In this document: in pieces, positions 7,358 to 15,454 of the stretch
How positions within the stretch are numbered: the stretch's first letter is position 1
Layout: every line of letters begins with the position of its first letter
From: Actinomycetota bacterium
GTDB lineage: Bacteria; Actinomycetota; Acidimicrobiia; Acidimicrobiales; Ilumatobacteraceae
Reading direction: 5' to 3'
DNA length: 64,000 nt
NCBI GenBank assembly: GCA_016700055.1
Contig: CP064997.1
Span: forward strand, 1,798,001 to 1,862,000
The notes under the pieces: model-generated
The model's database searches: none
What the model saw: the letters and a program-made list of their open reading frames with translations, nothing else
Told to the model about the DNA's origin: nothing
Translations under genes and position numbers: made by a program

Positions 7358-7711
7358 ATGCAAGCACCTCTCGGTCCGTACACCCCTGCCGTGCGCGCCG
7401 GCGATTGGATCATCGTGTCGGGCCAGCTCGGCATGGCCGACGGCGTGCTCGCCACCGGCGTCGCCGCCCAGACCGCGCAGGCCATCGCCAACCTGTCCGA
7501 GCGCCTCGGCGAGCTCGGCGCCGAGCTGGGCGACGTGGCGAAGACGCTGTGCTTCCTCACCGACATGGACGCGTTCACCACGTTCAACGAGGCCTACGTC
7601 GCCGGTTTCGTCGGTCACCGCCCGGCACGTTCCACGATCGGCGTCGCCGCGCTGCCGGCGAACGCGGCGGTCGAGATCGAGGCCTGGGCCTACAAGCCGC
7701 TCGGCGAGTAG
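7358..7711 (+). CDS. ridA: RidA family enamine/imine deaminase
   Basis: 117 residues, the usual length of the YjgF/YER057c/UK114 family. The conserved Arg lies in ARSTIGVAALP and the following Glu in VEIEAWAY; these bind substrate carboxylate and position water in RidA. RidA hydrolyses reactive 2-aminoacrylate and related enamines released by PLP enzymes, protecting them from damage. Its place two genes before a PLP decarboxylase fits that role. The start follows a TAGCGT hexamer by 7 bases. Confidence 0.9.
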   Translation: MQAPLGPYTPAVRAGDWIIVSGQLGMADGVLATGVAAQTAQAIANLSERLGELGAELGDVAKTLCFLTDMDAFTTFNEAYVAGFVGHRPARSTIGVAALPANAAVEIEAWAYKPLGE

Positions 7712-7714
7712 GGT
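7709..7714 (+). promoter_or_regulatory. -10 hexamer TAGGGT overlapping the ridA stop
   Basis: The ridA TAG stop (7709-7711) begins TAGGGT, 7 bases before the GTG at 7722. Confidence 0.4.
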
Positions 7715-7721
7715 CGGCGTC

Positions 7722-7877
7722 GTGGCTGGAGCGATCGTTCTCGTCGTCGTGCTGCTGGCGTTCCCGGTGCTGGTCGCCATCGGCAGCACGCTCCTCGCCG
7801 TCGGTCTCGGCGAGCTGCTCGCCCGCGACGGCGAGGCGCGCAACGAGGGCAGTGAGCTGCTCGACCTGAACGTCTGA
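7722..7877 (+). CDS. Small single-pass membrane protein, 51 aa
   Basis: 51 residues: GAIVLVVVLLAFPVLVAIGS is a strong membrane helix, continuing hydrophobic to LGELLA, followed by an acidic tail (DGEARNEGSELLDLNV). No family recognised. The GTG start sits 7 bases after TAGGGT and the coding frame is open to the TGA at 7877, 19 bases before the decarboxylase gene. Similar membrane peptides are easily missed by gene callers; function unknown. Confidence 0.55.
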   Translation: MAGAIVLVVVLLAFPVLVAIGSTLLAVGLGELLARDGEARNEGSELLDLNV

Positions 7878-7896
7878 AAGCGCTGGCGGTCCCCGC

Positions 7897-9276
7897 GTGC
7901 ACCGCCACGACCAGTCCACCGAGGTCCTCACCGAGGCGATCGTGCGCTACGCGATCGACCGCGTGCGGATGCACCCTCCGCCGCTCGACCACGGCCGCAC
8001 GCTCGACGAGCTGAACCAGATGGCCGGGCGCACGATCACCGCCGACGGGCTCGGTGGTCTCCAGGCGCTCCGGGTGTTCAGCGACGTGCTCGCGCCCGCG
8101 TGCATCTCGGTCGACCATCCCCGGTTCTTGTCGTTCGTCCCGGCCGCGCCGACCGAGTCCTCGATCCTGTTCGACCTCGTGGTCGGGGCGTCGAGCATCT
8201 ACGGCGGGTCGTGGATGGAGGGCTCGGGTGCCGTCTTCGCGGAGAACGAGGCGCTGCGGTGGATCGCCGACCTGGCCGGCTTCCCGGCTGGATCGGGGGG
8301 CGTCTTCGTGGCCGGCGGCACGGCCGGCAACCTGAGCGCGCTGATCGCCGCCCGCTTCCGGTGGCGCCACCGCGCCGATCCCCGCCACGACCGCACGAGG
8401 GGCCTGATGGTGGCCTCCGGCGGAGCACACTCGTCGGTGGCGCAGGCCGCGCGGGTGATGGATGCCGACGTGGTGACGGTGCCCCCCGACGCCGAGGGCC
8501 GCCTGCGCGCCGACGCCTTGGGGGCCACGCTCGCGGCGCTGGACGTGGCCGACCGCGAGCGCGTCTTCGCCATCGTCGCCACGGGCGGGACGACCAACGC
8601 CGGCGTGATCGACGACCTCGCTGCCGCGGCCGACGCCGCCGAGGCGCTCGACACCTGGCTGCACGTCGACGGGGCCTACGGCGGGGCGGCGCTGTCCGCG
8701 CCGAGCGTGCGCCAACGCTTCGACGGCATCGAACGGGCCGACAGCCTCATCGTCGACCCCCACAAGTGGCTCTTCGGGCCGTTCGACTCGTGCGCGTTGG
8801 TGTACCGCGAGCCGTCGGTGGCGCGCGCTGCGCACACCCAGCACGCCGAGTACCTCGAGGTGCTCCACACCGCCGACGAGCGTGGGGTTCCGGAGTGGAA
8901 CCCGAGCGACTACGCGCATCACCTCTCGCGCCGCGCGCGGGGGCTGCCGCTGTGGTTCAGCCTGGCCGCGCACGGCACCGATGCCTACACCGAGGCGGTG
9001 GAGACGACGCTGCGGGTGACCCGCGCCGGCGCCGATCTGCTGCGCCAGGCCCCGCACACCGAGCTGCTGCTCGAGCCCGAGCTCAGCGTGCTGCTGCTGC
9101 GCCGCGTCGGCTGGCGCCACGACGACTACCAGGAGTGGAGCGACCGCATGCTCGCGGCCGGGGAGAGCTTCGTCGTACCGACGGTGTGGCAGGGCGAAAC
9201 CGTGCTGCGGATGTGCATCGTCAACCCGCTGACCACCGTCGACGACCTGCGGGCGATCATCGAGTCCCTTCGATGA
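7897..9276 (+). CDS. PLP-dependent group II decarboxylase
   Basis: 459 residues of the aromatic-L-amino-acid/glutamate decarboxylase family. HVDGAYGG places the cofactor-pyridine Asp and VDPHKWLFG carries the Schiff-base Lys. The phosphate-binding region GGTAGNLSAL and the ring-stacking region (SGGAHSSVAQAA) are also present. The enzyme would decarboxylate an amino acid to an amine, but substrate (aromatic amino acid, glutamate or other) cannot be read from the sequence. The GTG start at 7897 gives a standard N-terminus (STEVLTEAIVRYAID). Its TGA overlaps the ATG of the deaminase gene (ATGA), so the two are translationally coupled. Confidence 0.9.
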   Translation: MHRHDQSTEVLTEAIVRYAIDRVRMHPPPLDHGRTLDELNQMAGRTITADGLGGLQALRVFSDVLAPACISVDHPRFLSFVPAAPTESSILFDLVVGASSIYGGSWMEGSGAVFAENEALRWIADLAGFPAGSGGVFVAGGTAGNLSALIAARFRWRHRADPRHDRTRGLMVASGGAHSSVAQAARVMDADVVTVPPDAEGRLRADALGATLAALDVADRERVFAIVATGGTTNAGVIDDLAAAADAAEALDTWLHVDGAYGGAALSAPSVRQRFDGIERADSLIVDPHKWLFGPFDSCALVYREPSVARAAHTQHAEYLEVLHTADERGVPEWNPSDYAHHLSRRARGLPLWFSLAAHGTDAYTEAVETTLRVTRAGADLLRQAPHTELLLEPELSVLLLRRVGWRHDDYQEWSDRMLAAGESFVVPTVWQGETVLRMCIVNPLTTVDDLRAIIESLR

Positions 9277-10661
9277 ACGCGCTCGACCCGGTCGATCTCG
9301 CCGTGGTCAACGCGCGCCTGCTCGTGACGATGGACGGCGACAGCAGGGAGCTGGCCGGGGGCTGGCTGACCATCGACGGTGGCCTGGTGAGCGCCGTCGG
9401 CGGCCCGGGCGCGCCGGTGCCGAAGGCGCGAGAGACGCTGGACGCCACCGACTGCCTCGTCACACCGGGGCTGGTCAACACGCACCACCACTTGTTCCAG
9501 AACCTCACCAGGGCCTACCCCCCGATGACCGGGCAGCCGCTCTTCGGATGGCTCCAGACGCTCTACCCCCTCTGGCGGGCGCTCGACGAGGAGTCGGTCC
9601 ACGTCAGCGCGTTCGTCGGCCTCGCCGAACTCGCGCTGGCGGGCTGCACCACCTCGACCGATCACCTCTACCTGCACCCGCACGGCGCCGGGGATCTGCT
9701 GGCGGCCGAGATCGAGGCGGCGCGAGAGCTGGGCATGCGGTTCCACCCGACGCGGGGTTCGATGTCGCTGTCGGTGAAGGACGGCGGTCTGCCACCCGAC
9801 GACGTGGTCTCCGACGACGACGAGATCCTCGCCGCGTGTGAGGCGGCCGTGCAGGCTCACCACGATCCTTCCCACGGGGCGATGGTGAGGGTGGCCCTGG
9901 CGCCGTGCTCGCCGTTCACCGTCACCGAGGCGCTGATGGTCCGCTCGGCCGAGCTCGCCCAGCGCCTCGACGTGCGTCTCCACACCCACTTCGCCGAGAA
10001 CGAGGAGGACGACGAGTACTCCCTCGCGCGCTTTGGCTGCCGCCCGACCGAGTACCTGGAGCGCGTCGGCTGGTGTACGGAGCGCACCTGGGTGGCCCAC
10101 TGCGTGCGACCCGACGAGGACGAGGTGCGCCGCCTCGGCGCGGCGCGCATCGGTGCCGCCCATTGCCCGTCGAGCAACCTGATCCTCGCCTCCGGCATCG
10201 CCCCGATCGTCCAGCTGCGCGCCGCCGGGGTGCACGTCGGGCTCGGGGTCGACGGCTCGTCCTCGGCCGATTCGGCCTCGCTGTGGCTCGAGGCCCGCCA
10301 GGCGATGTTGCTCGCCAAGCTGCGCAGCGGTCCCGCTGCCTTCACGGCGCGCATGGCACTCGAGTGCGCGACGACGGGCGGCGCCGCCTGCCTCGGGCGG
10401 GAGGGCGAGATCGGCGTCCTCGCCCCCGGTGCCGTCGGTGACGTCGCCGTGTGGCCGCTCACCGGGCCGGCGTTCTCCGGAGCCGCCGCCGACGCCGTCG
10501 AGGCCTGGCTGCGCTGCGGCCCGGTGTCGGCCCGGCACACCGTCGTGCACGGTCGGGTGCTGGTGCGCGACGGTGTGCTCGTGCACCCCGGCATCGACGA
10601 CGCGCTACGCCGCCACCAGGCGGCGGCCCGACGGATCCAGCGTCTCGACCCGACGAACTGA
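9273..10661 (+). CDS. 8-oxoguanine deaminase-like amidohydrolase
   Basis: 462 residues, amidohydrolase superfamily (cytosine deaminase/AtzB branch). Metal and catalytic elements: NTHHHLFQNLTR, HTHFAENEED, VAHCVRP and GLGVDGSSSAD. The segment RGSMSLSVKDGGLPPDDV is close to that of characterised 8-oxoguanine deaminases, which convert 8-oxoguanine to urate and ammonia. The fused xanthine-dehydrogenase-like gene and RidA upstream suggest a purine or N-heterocycle breakdown cluster. It begins inside the decarboxylase stop. A related ring-aminohydrolase activity is the main alternative. Confidence 0.85.
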   Translation: MNALDPVDLAVVNARLLVTMDGDSRELAGGWLTIDGGLVSAVGGPGAPVPKARETLDATDCLVTPGLVNTHHHLFQNLTRAYPPMTGQPLFGWLQTLYPLWRALDEESVHVSAFVGLAELALAGCTTSTDHLYLHPHGAGDLLAAEIEAARELGMRFHPTRGSMSLSVKDGGLPPDDVVSDDDEILAACEAAVQAHHDPSHGAMVRVALAPCSPFTVTEALMVRSAELAQRLDVRLHTHFAENEEDDEYSLARFGCRPTEYLERVGWCTERTWVAHCVRPDEDEVRRLGAARIGAAHCPSSNLILASGIAPIVQLRAAGVHVGLGVDGSSSADSASLWLEARQAMLLAKLRSGPAAFTARMALECATTGGAACLGREGEIGVLAPGAVGDVAVWPLTGPAFSGAAADAVEAWLRCGPVSARHTVVHGRVLVRDGVLVHPGIDDALRRHQAAARRIQRLDPTN

Positions 10662-10672
10662 GTGCCGAAGCG

Positions 10673-11257
10673 ATGATCGGACATGTGCTGACCGCGTTCG
10701 CGGCCGTCTTCCTGGCCGAGCTGCCGGACAAGACGATGGTCGCCACGCTGGTTCTCTCCGCGCGCTTTCGCCGTCCGTTGCCCGTCTGGCTCGGCGTGAT
10801 CGCGGCGTTCGCGGTGCACGTCACCGCTGCCGTGCTGCTCGGGTCGCTGCTGCGCCGGTTGCCGGAGCGCCCCGTCGACGTCGCTGTCGGGCTCGTGTTC
10901 CTCGTCGGCGCGGTGCTGCTCTGGCGCGACCAGGGCGAGGCGGTGGGCGAGGCTTCCGGCACCGGCGAGCAGCCGATCGTCTCGCCGTGGCGGATCGCGC
11001 TCGCTTCGGGATCGGTGGTGCTGCTGGCCGAGATCGGCGATCTCACCCAGCTCGCCACCGCCGGCCTCGCGAGCCGCACCGGCGACCCGGTGGCCGTCTG
11101 GCTCGGCGCCTGGCTGGCCCTCGCTTCGGTCGCCGGCCTGGCGGTCACGGCGGGCCGGGCCATCGAACGGCGGGTCCCGCTCGCCCTCGTGCGCAAGGTG
11201 GCCGCCGGGGTGTTCTTGGTGCTCGCGCTCGTGTCGTTCGTGTCGGCGGCGACCTAG
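10673..11257 (+). CDS. GDT1/TMEM165 (UPF0016) family cation transporter
   Basis: 194 residues, six predicted membrane helices in two repeats. The family signature E-x-G-D-[KR]-[TS] appears as AELPDKTMVATL in repeat one and AEIGDLTQLATA in repeat two. These acidic motifs form the cation path in GDT1/MneA proteins, which export Mn2+ or Ca2+ in exchange for H+. The second motif has Leu where Lys is usual. The ATG at 10673 lies 11 bases after the deaminase stop; operon membership is likely, functional linkage unclear. Confidence 0.85.
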   Translation: MIGHVLTAFAAVFLAELPDKTMVATLVLSARFRRPLPVWLGVIAAFAVHVTAAVLLGSLLRRLPERPVDVAVGLVFLVGAVLLWRDQGEAVGEASGTGEQPIVSPWRIALASGSVVLLAEIGDLTQLATAGLASRTGDPVAVWLGAWLALASVAGLAVTAGRAIERRVPLALVRKVAAGVFLVLALVSFVSAAT

Positions 11258-11270
11258 GCGACCAATGCGC

Positions 11271-11951
11271 CTAGGCGGCCCAGCGCGACTGGCCGAAGCG
11301 GTAGCCGACGCTGCGCACCGTCTGGATCAGCCCGGCGTGCTCCTCGCCGAGCTTGGCCCGCAGGCGGCGGATGTGGACGTCGACGGTCCGTGCTCCGCCG
11401 TAGTACTCGTAACCCCACACGCGCGACAGCAGCACCTCGCGGGTGAACACCTTGCCTGGGTTCTGGGCGAGGAACTTGAGCAGCTCGTACTCCATGTACG
11501 TGAGGTCGAGCGGCCGACCCTCGATCGTGGCCTGATAGGTCTCGAGGTTCAGCACGAGCTGGGCGTACTCGACGAGGTCGGGCCGTGCCGTACCGCCGCG
11601 CTGCCACAGCAGGTGGCGCAGCCTGGCTTCCAGCTCGCGCGGGTGGAACGGGGTGATGCAGAAGTCGTCGAACAGCTCGTCACGCAGGTCGAGCTCGTCA
11701 AGCTGGGCGCCACCGACGAGCAGCAGCAGCGGATGGGCCGAGCCGTCGCGCTTGCGCACCGCGCGCACGAACGCCCACGCGCCCTCGGGATCGGCGTCGG
11801 CGACGACCACCGCGCCGAGCCAGCCCTCGCCCGGCTCCGCCCGAGCGGCCTCGTCGGCCGAGGCGACCCCGCGCCAGCGGTAGCCGGCGAGGTCGAGGGT
11901 GCGCACCAGGTCGGCAGGGGGCGGATCGGGGTAGACGGCGATCAGCTCCAC
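11271..11951 (-). CDS. glnR: GlnR-like OmpR-family orphan response regulator
   Basis: 226 residues. The N-terminal receiver-like domain (1-115) is degenerate: the acidic pair after strand 1 is not evident (IAVYPDPP) and the conserved Lys before Pro-Phe is Thr (CITPF), so phosphorylation control is unlikely. The C-terminal winged helix (about 130-222) has LTYMEYELLKFLAQNPGKVF, RTVDVHIRRLRAKL and VRSVGYRF. Orphan, non-phosphorylated regulators of this kind beside glutamine synthetases are typical of actinobacterial GlnR, the nitrogen-limitation activator. Its GTG at 11951 lies 7 bases after glnA, so the two are probably one operon. No sensor kinase is adjacent. Confidence 0.7.
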   Translation of the reverse strand: MELIAVYPDPPPADLVRTLDLAGYRWRGVASADEAARAEPGEGWLGAVVVADADPEGAWAFVRAVRKRDGSAHPLLLLVGGAQLDELDLRDELFDDFCITPFHPRELEARLRHLLWQRGGTARPDLVEYAQLVLNLETYQATIEGRPLDLTYMEYELLKFLAQNPGKVFTREVLLSRVWGYEYYGGARTVDVHIRRLRAKLGEEHAGLIQTVRSVGYRFGQSRWAA

Positions 11952-11958
11952 CGTGGCC

Positions 11959-13296
11959 TCACAGTGACTTCAGGTATCGGCGCAACTCGAACGGTGTCAC
12001 CTGAGTCTTGTAGCCGCGCCACTCCGAGCGCTTGTTGCGCAGGAACCACTCGAAGATGTGTTCGCCGAGCGCGTTGCGCACCAGCTCCGAGCCCTCCATC
12101 GCGGTCAACGCGTCGGCGAGGGATTGGGGCAGGTTGGCGACGCCGATGTTGCGGAGCTGGGCCTCGTCGAGCTCGAACAGGTTCGCGTCTGCCTCGGGGG
12201 GCAGCTCGTATCCCTCGGCGACGCCTTGGAGCCCGGCGGCGAGCAACACCGCGAACGCGAGGTACGGGTTGCACGCCGGGTCGGGCGAGCGGTACTCGAT
12301 CCGGGTGGCGAGCGGGTTCGAGCGCTTGGCGATCGGCACGCGGACGAGGCCGCTGCGGTTGTTGCGTGCCCACGAGATGTGCACCGGCGCCTCGAAGCCG
12401 GGCACGAGACGCTTGTAGCTGTTGACGGTCTGGTTGGTGAGCGCGGTGATCTCGCCCGCATGGCGCAGCAGACCGGCCATGAAGGACTTCGCGACCTTGG
12501 ACAGGTCGTATGCGTCGGAAGCGTCGTAGAACGCGTTCTCGGCGCCGTCGAAGAGCGACAGGTGCACGTGCATCCCGCTGCCCTGGACACCCTCGAGCGG
12601 CTTGGGCATGAAGGTGGCGTGCACCCCCTGCTGGGCGGCGACCTCCTTCACGACCAGCCGGAAGGTCATCACGCTGTCTGCCATCGTCAGCGCGTCGGTG
12701 TGGCGCAGGTCGATCTCGTGCTGGCTCGGCGCGTCCTCGTGGAACGAGTACTCGACCGGGATGCTCATCGTCTCGAGCGTGCGGATGGTCTGCTTGCGCA
12801 GCGTCCCCGCCACGTCGCTCGCGGTGAGGTCGAAGAACCCGGCCTCGTCGAGGGGCACCGGGGCCAGCCCGGGCTCGGGCGGGGCGAAGTAGAAGAACTC
12901 GATGTCGGGCGCGACGTAGAACGTGAACCCGAGCTCGTGGGCGCGCTCGAGGTTGCGGCGCAGCACCTGGCGGGGGTCGCCGTCGAAGGGGGTGCCGTCG
13001 AGGTTCCAGATGTCGCAGAAGACCCGGGCCTCGGGAGCCTTCGGGTCACCCCACGGCAGCAGCTCGAACGTGTTCGGATCGGGGATCGCGAGCACGTCGC
13101 TCTCCTGCACCCGCGAGAAGCCGTCGATCGACGAGCCGTCGAAGGTCATCCCGTCGTCGAGGGCGTTCTCCAGTTCGGCGGGACTGATCGCAAAGCTCTT
13201 CAGGTTCCCGAGGACGTCGGTGAACCAAAGCCGGATGAGCCGCACACCGCGTTCTTCCACGGTGTGCAGCACGTAGTCGCGCTGCTGCTCGAGCAT
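11959..13296 (-). CDS. glnA: Type I glutamine synthetase (GSI-alpha-like)
   Basis: 445 residues; ATP + glutamate + NH3 to glutamine. Family motifs: FTDVLGNLKSF and MTFDGSSIDGF (beta-grasp domain), DIEFFYF and GSGMHVHLSL (metal and ATP sites), NNRSGLVRVP and EYRSPDPACNPYLAF. The adenylylation-site consensus of GSI-beta enzymes (NLY-x-LP) is absent, so regulation by GlnE is unlikely. ATG at 13296 was chosen because GAGGAG (13306-13311) lies 9 bases upstream and the length matches GSI-alpha; ATG 13305 and GTG 13356 are alternatives. It is followed by the glnR-like gene and preceded by a GSII gene on the same strand. Confidence 0.93.
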   Translation of the reverse strand: MLEQQRDYVLHTVEERGVRLIRLWFTDVLGNLKSFAISPAELENALDDGMTFDGSSIDGFSRVQESDVLAIPDPNTFELLPWGDPKAPEARVFCDIWNLDGTPFDGDPRQVLRRNLERAHELGFTFYVAPDIEFFYFAPPEPGLAPVPLDEAGFFDLTASDVAGTLRKQTIRTLETMSIPVEYSFHEDAPSQHEIDLRHTDALTMADSVMTFRLVVKEVAAQQGVHATFMPKPLEGVQGSGMHVHLSLFDGAENAFYDASDAYDLSKVAKSFMAGLLRHAGEITALTNQTVNSYKRLVPGFEAPVHISWARNNRSGLVRVPIAKRSNPLATRIEYRSPDPACNPYLAFAVLLAAGLQGVAEGYELPPEADANLFELDEAQLRNIGVANLPQSLADALTAMEGSELVRNALGEHIFEWFLRNKRSEWRGYKTQVTPFELRRYLKSL

Positions 13297-13393
13297 GCCG
13301 GACATCTCCTCATTCTGGCCGATGCCGGCCGCGAGGTAGGTGGCGAACTTCGTCACCCACCCCGCGGGCGGCAGCGACCTCGGGAACGCCAGG

Positions 13394-14410
13394 TCAGTCG
13401 AGCGTCTCGTTGGAGCAGACGGTGTCGACGATCAGGCGGGTGACGGTGTACGGATCGCAGTTCGCGTTCGGTCGGCGATCCTCGGCGTAGCCCTTGCCGT
13501 CTCGTTCCACCTGCCACGGGATGCGGATCGAAGCGCCGCGGTTGGAGACGCCGTAGGAGAAGTGGTTCCACGGCGCCGTCTCGTGCTGTCCGGTGAGGCG
13601 GCTCTGGATGTCGTGGCCGTAGTTGGACACGTGCTGGTCGATCTTCTTGCCGATCGCCTCACACGCCTGCTCGATCGCCTGGTAGCTCTCGCGCATCTTC
13701 CAGGTGGAGAAGTTCGTGTGGGCGCCGGCGCCGTTCCAGTCGCCCTTCTGCGGCTTGGCGGCGAGGGTGATGACCACGTCGTAGTCCTCGGCGATGCGGT
13801 GCAGCAGCCAACGGGCGACGGTCAGGTGATCGCTGACCTTCAACGCGTCGGCAGGCCCGATCTGGAACTCCCACTGGCCGGGCATGACCTCGGCGTTCGT
13901 GCCCGAGATCATCAAGCCGGCCTCCAGGCAGGCTGCCGTGTGGGCCTCGATGATGTCGCGCCCGACGACGCGTCCGGCGCCGACGCCGCAGTAGTACGGC
14001 CCCTGGGGGGCCGGGAAGCCACCACCGGTCGGGAAGCCGAGCGGCGTCCCGTCGTCGCGCATCATCGTGTATTCCTGCTCGATGCCGAACCACATCTCGT
14101 GGCGCTCGTACTGCTTGGCCGTCGCCTCACACGCCGCGCGGGTGTTCGTCGGGTGGGGCTCCATGTCACGGGCGTTCAGCACGTCGCAGAGCACGAGGAT
14201 GTTGCGTCCTCCACGGATCGGGTCATGACACTGGAAGACCGGACGCAGGACGCAGTCCGAGTGCTCTCCGTCGGCCTGGTTCGTGGACGAGCCGTCGAAA
14301 CCCCAGATCGGGGGCACTTCGGTGTCGTGGGTCAGGATCTTCGTCTTGTTGCGTAGCAACGGCGTCGGCTCGGTGCCGTCCAGCCAGATGTACTCGGCCT
14401 GAAAAGCCAC
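13394..14410 (-). CDS. glnII: Type II (eukaryotic-type) glutamine synthetase
   Basis: 338 residues, the short GSII form. Signatures: EYIWLDGTEPTPLLRNKT, WGFDGSSTNQADGEHSDC, MWFGIEQEYTM, GWNGAG-type KGDWNGAGAHTNFST and NRGASIRIPW. GSII occurs in Streptomyces, rhizobia and some other actinobacteria, usually as a second enzyme induced under nitrogen limitation. The GTG at 14410 has GGAAGGAC about 8 bases upstream. About 60 bases further up is a four-half-site candidate GlnR box. Two glutamine synthetases plus the regulator form a compact nitrogen-assimilation unit. Confidence 0.93.
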   Translation of the reverse strand: MAFQAEYIWLDGTEPTPLLRNKTKILTHDTEVPPIWGFDGSSTNQADGEHSDCVLRPVFQCHDPIRGGRNILVLCDVLNARDMEPHPTNTRAACEATAKQYERHEMWFGIEQEYTMMRDDGTPLGFPTGGGFPAPQGPYYCGVGAGRVVGRDIIEAHTAACLEAGLMISGTNAEVMPGQWEFQIGPADALKVSDHLTVARWLLHRIAEDYDVVITLAAKPQKGDWNGAGAHTNFSTWKMRESYQAIEQACEAIGKKIDQHVSNYGHDIQSRLTGQHETAPWNHFSYGVSNRGASIRIPWQVERDGKGYAEDRRPNANCDPYTVTRLIVDTVCSNETLD

Positions 14411-14467
14411 GGGATGTCGTCCTTCCGGTTGCGGGGTGAGGGGCACGAGAGACCTTGCCAAGGCGCG

Positions 14468-14505
14468 GTTTCCCAGCCGTTGCCCCCCTGTGAACGCTGT
14501 GTGAA
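14468..14505 (-). promoter_or_regulatory. Candidate GlnR box upstream of GSII
   Basis: Read on the - strand: TTCAC-N6-TTCAC-N6-GCAAC-N6-GAAAC, four 5-base half-sites at exact 11-base steps (+ strand starts 14468, 14479, 14490, 14501). The actinobacterial GlnR box is a series of GTNAC/GAAAC half-sites with 6-base spacers. The GSII-proximal pair matches in 9 of 10 positions; the distal pair is weaker. It ends 58 bases before the GTG, a normal activator position. Confidence 0.55.
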
Positions 14506-14510
14506 CCGCC

Positions 14511-14528
14511 CACCGCCGATCGGCGGTG
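14511..14528. repeat. Perfect 18-base palindrome
   Basis: CACCGCCGATCGGCGGTG is fully palindromic and lies between GSII and the divergent lipoprotein gene, next to the GlnR-like box. A dimeric regulator site or a cruciform/hairpin are both possible; no bound factor can be named. Confidence 0.5.
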
Positions 14529-14566
14529 CTCGCCCTCACGGGGAGGGTTGTGGCACTCTTCGAGCG

Positions 14567-15436
14567 ATGAGCAACCGCTCCTTTCGCTCGCTGACCGTCA
14601 CCGCGCTCGCGCTCAGTGCGTTCGTCGTCGGGTGCGGGGGCGACGACGGTGGCGGCGGGGACGGCCCCGGCGGCGGTGGCGACAGCGATTTCGACGCCGC
14701 GCACAGCTGGTCCACCGGCGCGAACGACGTGGTCGTACGCCTCGACCGGGTGGGGGAGGTGATGCCGGAGCAGTTCGACTTCTTGCACCTGCCGGCGGTG
14801 CTGATCGCCGGCGACGGCGCCCTCTACACCCCGGCCCCTGTGGTCGCGCCCTACCCCGGTCCGCTGGTGCCGCTCATGGATGTGCGCACGGTCACTCCCC
14901 AAGGCATCGACGCCACGCTCGCCCTCGCCGACGCGAACGGTCTGCTCACAGACCCGCCCGAGTACACGATCCCGGAGGGTTTCTCCGAGGTGGACGAATG
15001 GGTGGTGACGATCAACGCCGACGGGGGGTCGTTCGTGCACGAGGCGGTCGCGATCGGTTTCGACGGCAGGGCGGAGTCCGATCCCGACCGTCGGCGGCTG
15101 CAGCAGTTCACCGATGCTCTTCCCCAGCTCGACGTGGTGATCGGCGCGGCCCACTTCGGGCTCCCCGCCGCGTTCGTGCCCGAGGAGTACCGGATCCGCG
15201 CGGTGGCCGTCGACCCGGCCGACTTCGGGCGCAACGGGCAGGAGGCGACCGTACGGCCATGGCCGGGAGCCCTGCTCGGCGTGGCTCTCGCCGACGCCGG
15301 CGACTGCGCCCGCGTCGCGTACGAGGACGCGAGCGAGATCCTCGATCCCGTCGACCAGCTCACCTTGTTCGAAGACGGCGGCGAGGCCTACCAGCTGTTC
15401 GTCGCCCCCGTGCTCCCCGGCGACGGGCTGTGCTGA
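14567..15436 (+). CDS. Putative lipoprotein of unknown function
   Basis: 289 residues. The signal peptide SLTVTALALSAFVVGC ends in lipobox VVGC, followed by a Gly/Asp-rich linker. The mature part (about 45-289) has no motif I recognise; it contains two Cys late in the chain (GDCARV, and GLC at the C-terminus) that could pair. The region IPEGFSEVDEWVVTI looks like an ordinary globular domain. The ATG at 14567 is placed by the signal peptide. It is divergent from GSII across a regulatory region, so nitrogen control is conceivable but unproven. Confidence 0.7.
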   Translation: MSNRSFRSLTVTALALSAFVVGCGGDDGGGGDGPGGGGDSDFDAAHSWSTGANDVVVRLDRVGEVMPEQFDFLHLPAVLIAGDGALYTPAPVVAPYPGPLVPLMDVRTVTPQGIDATLALADANGLLTDPPEYTIPEGFSEVDEWVVTINADGGSFVHEAVAIGFDGRAESDPDRRRLQQFTDALPQLDVVIGAAHFGLPAAFVPEEYRIRAVAVDPADFGRNGQEATVRPWPGALLGVALADAGDCARVAYEDASEILDPVDQLTLFEDGGEAYQLFVAPVLPGDGLC

Positions 15437-15441
15437 GCCAT

Positions 15442-15447
15442 TAGCCT
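15442..15447 (+). promoter_or_regulatory. -10 hexamer TAGCCT for nadE
   Basis: TAGCCT ends 7 bases before the nadE GTG at 15455, fitting a leaderless transcript. Confidence 0.45.
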
Positions 15448-15454
15448 CCTGCGC

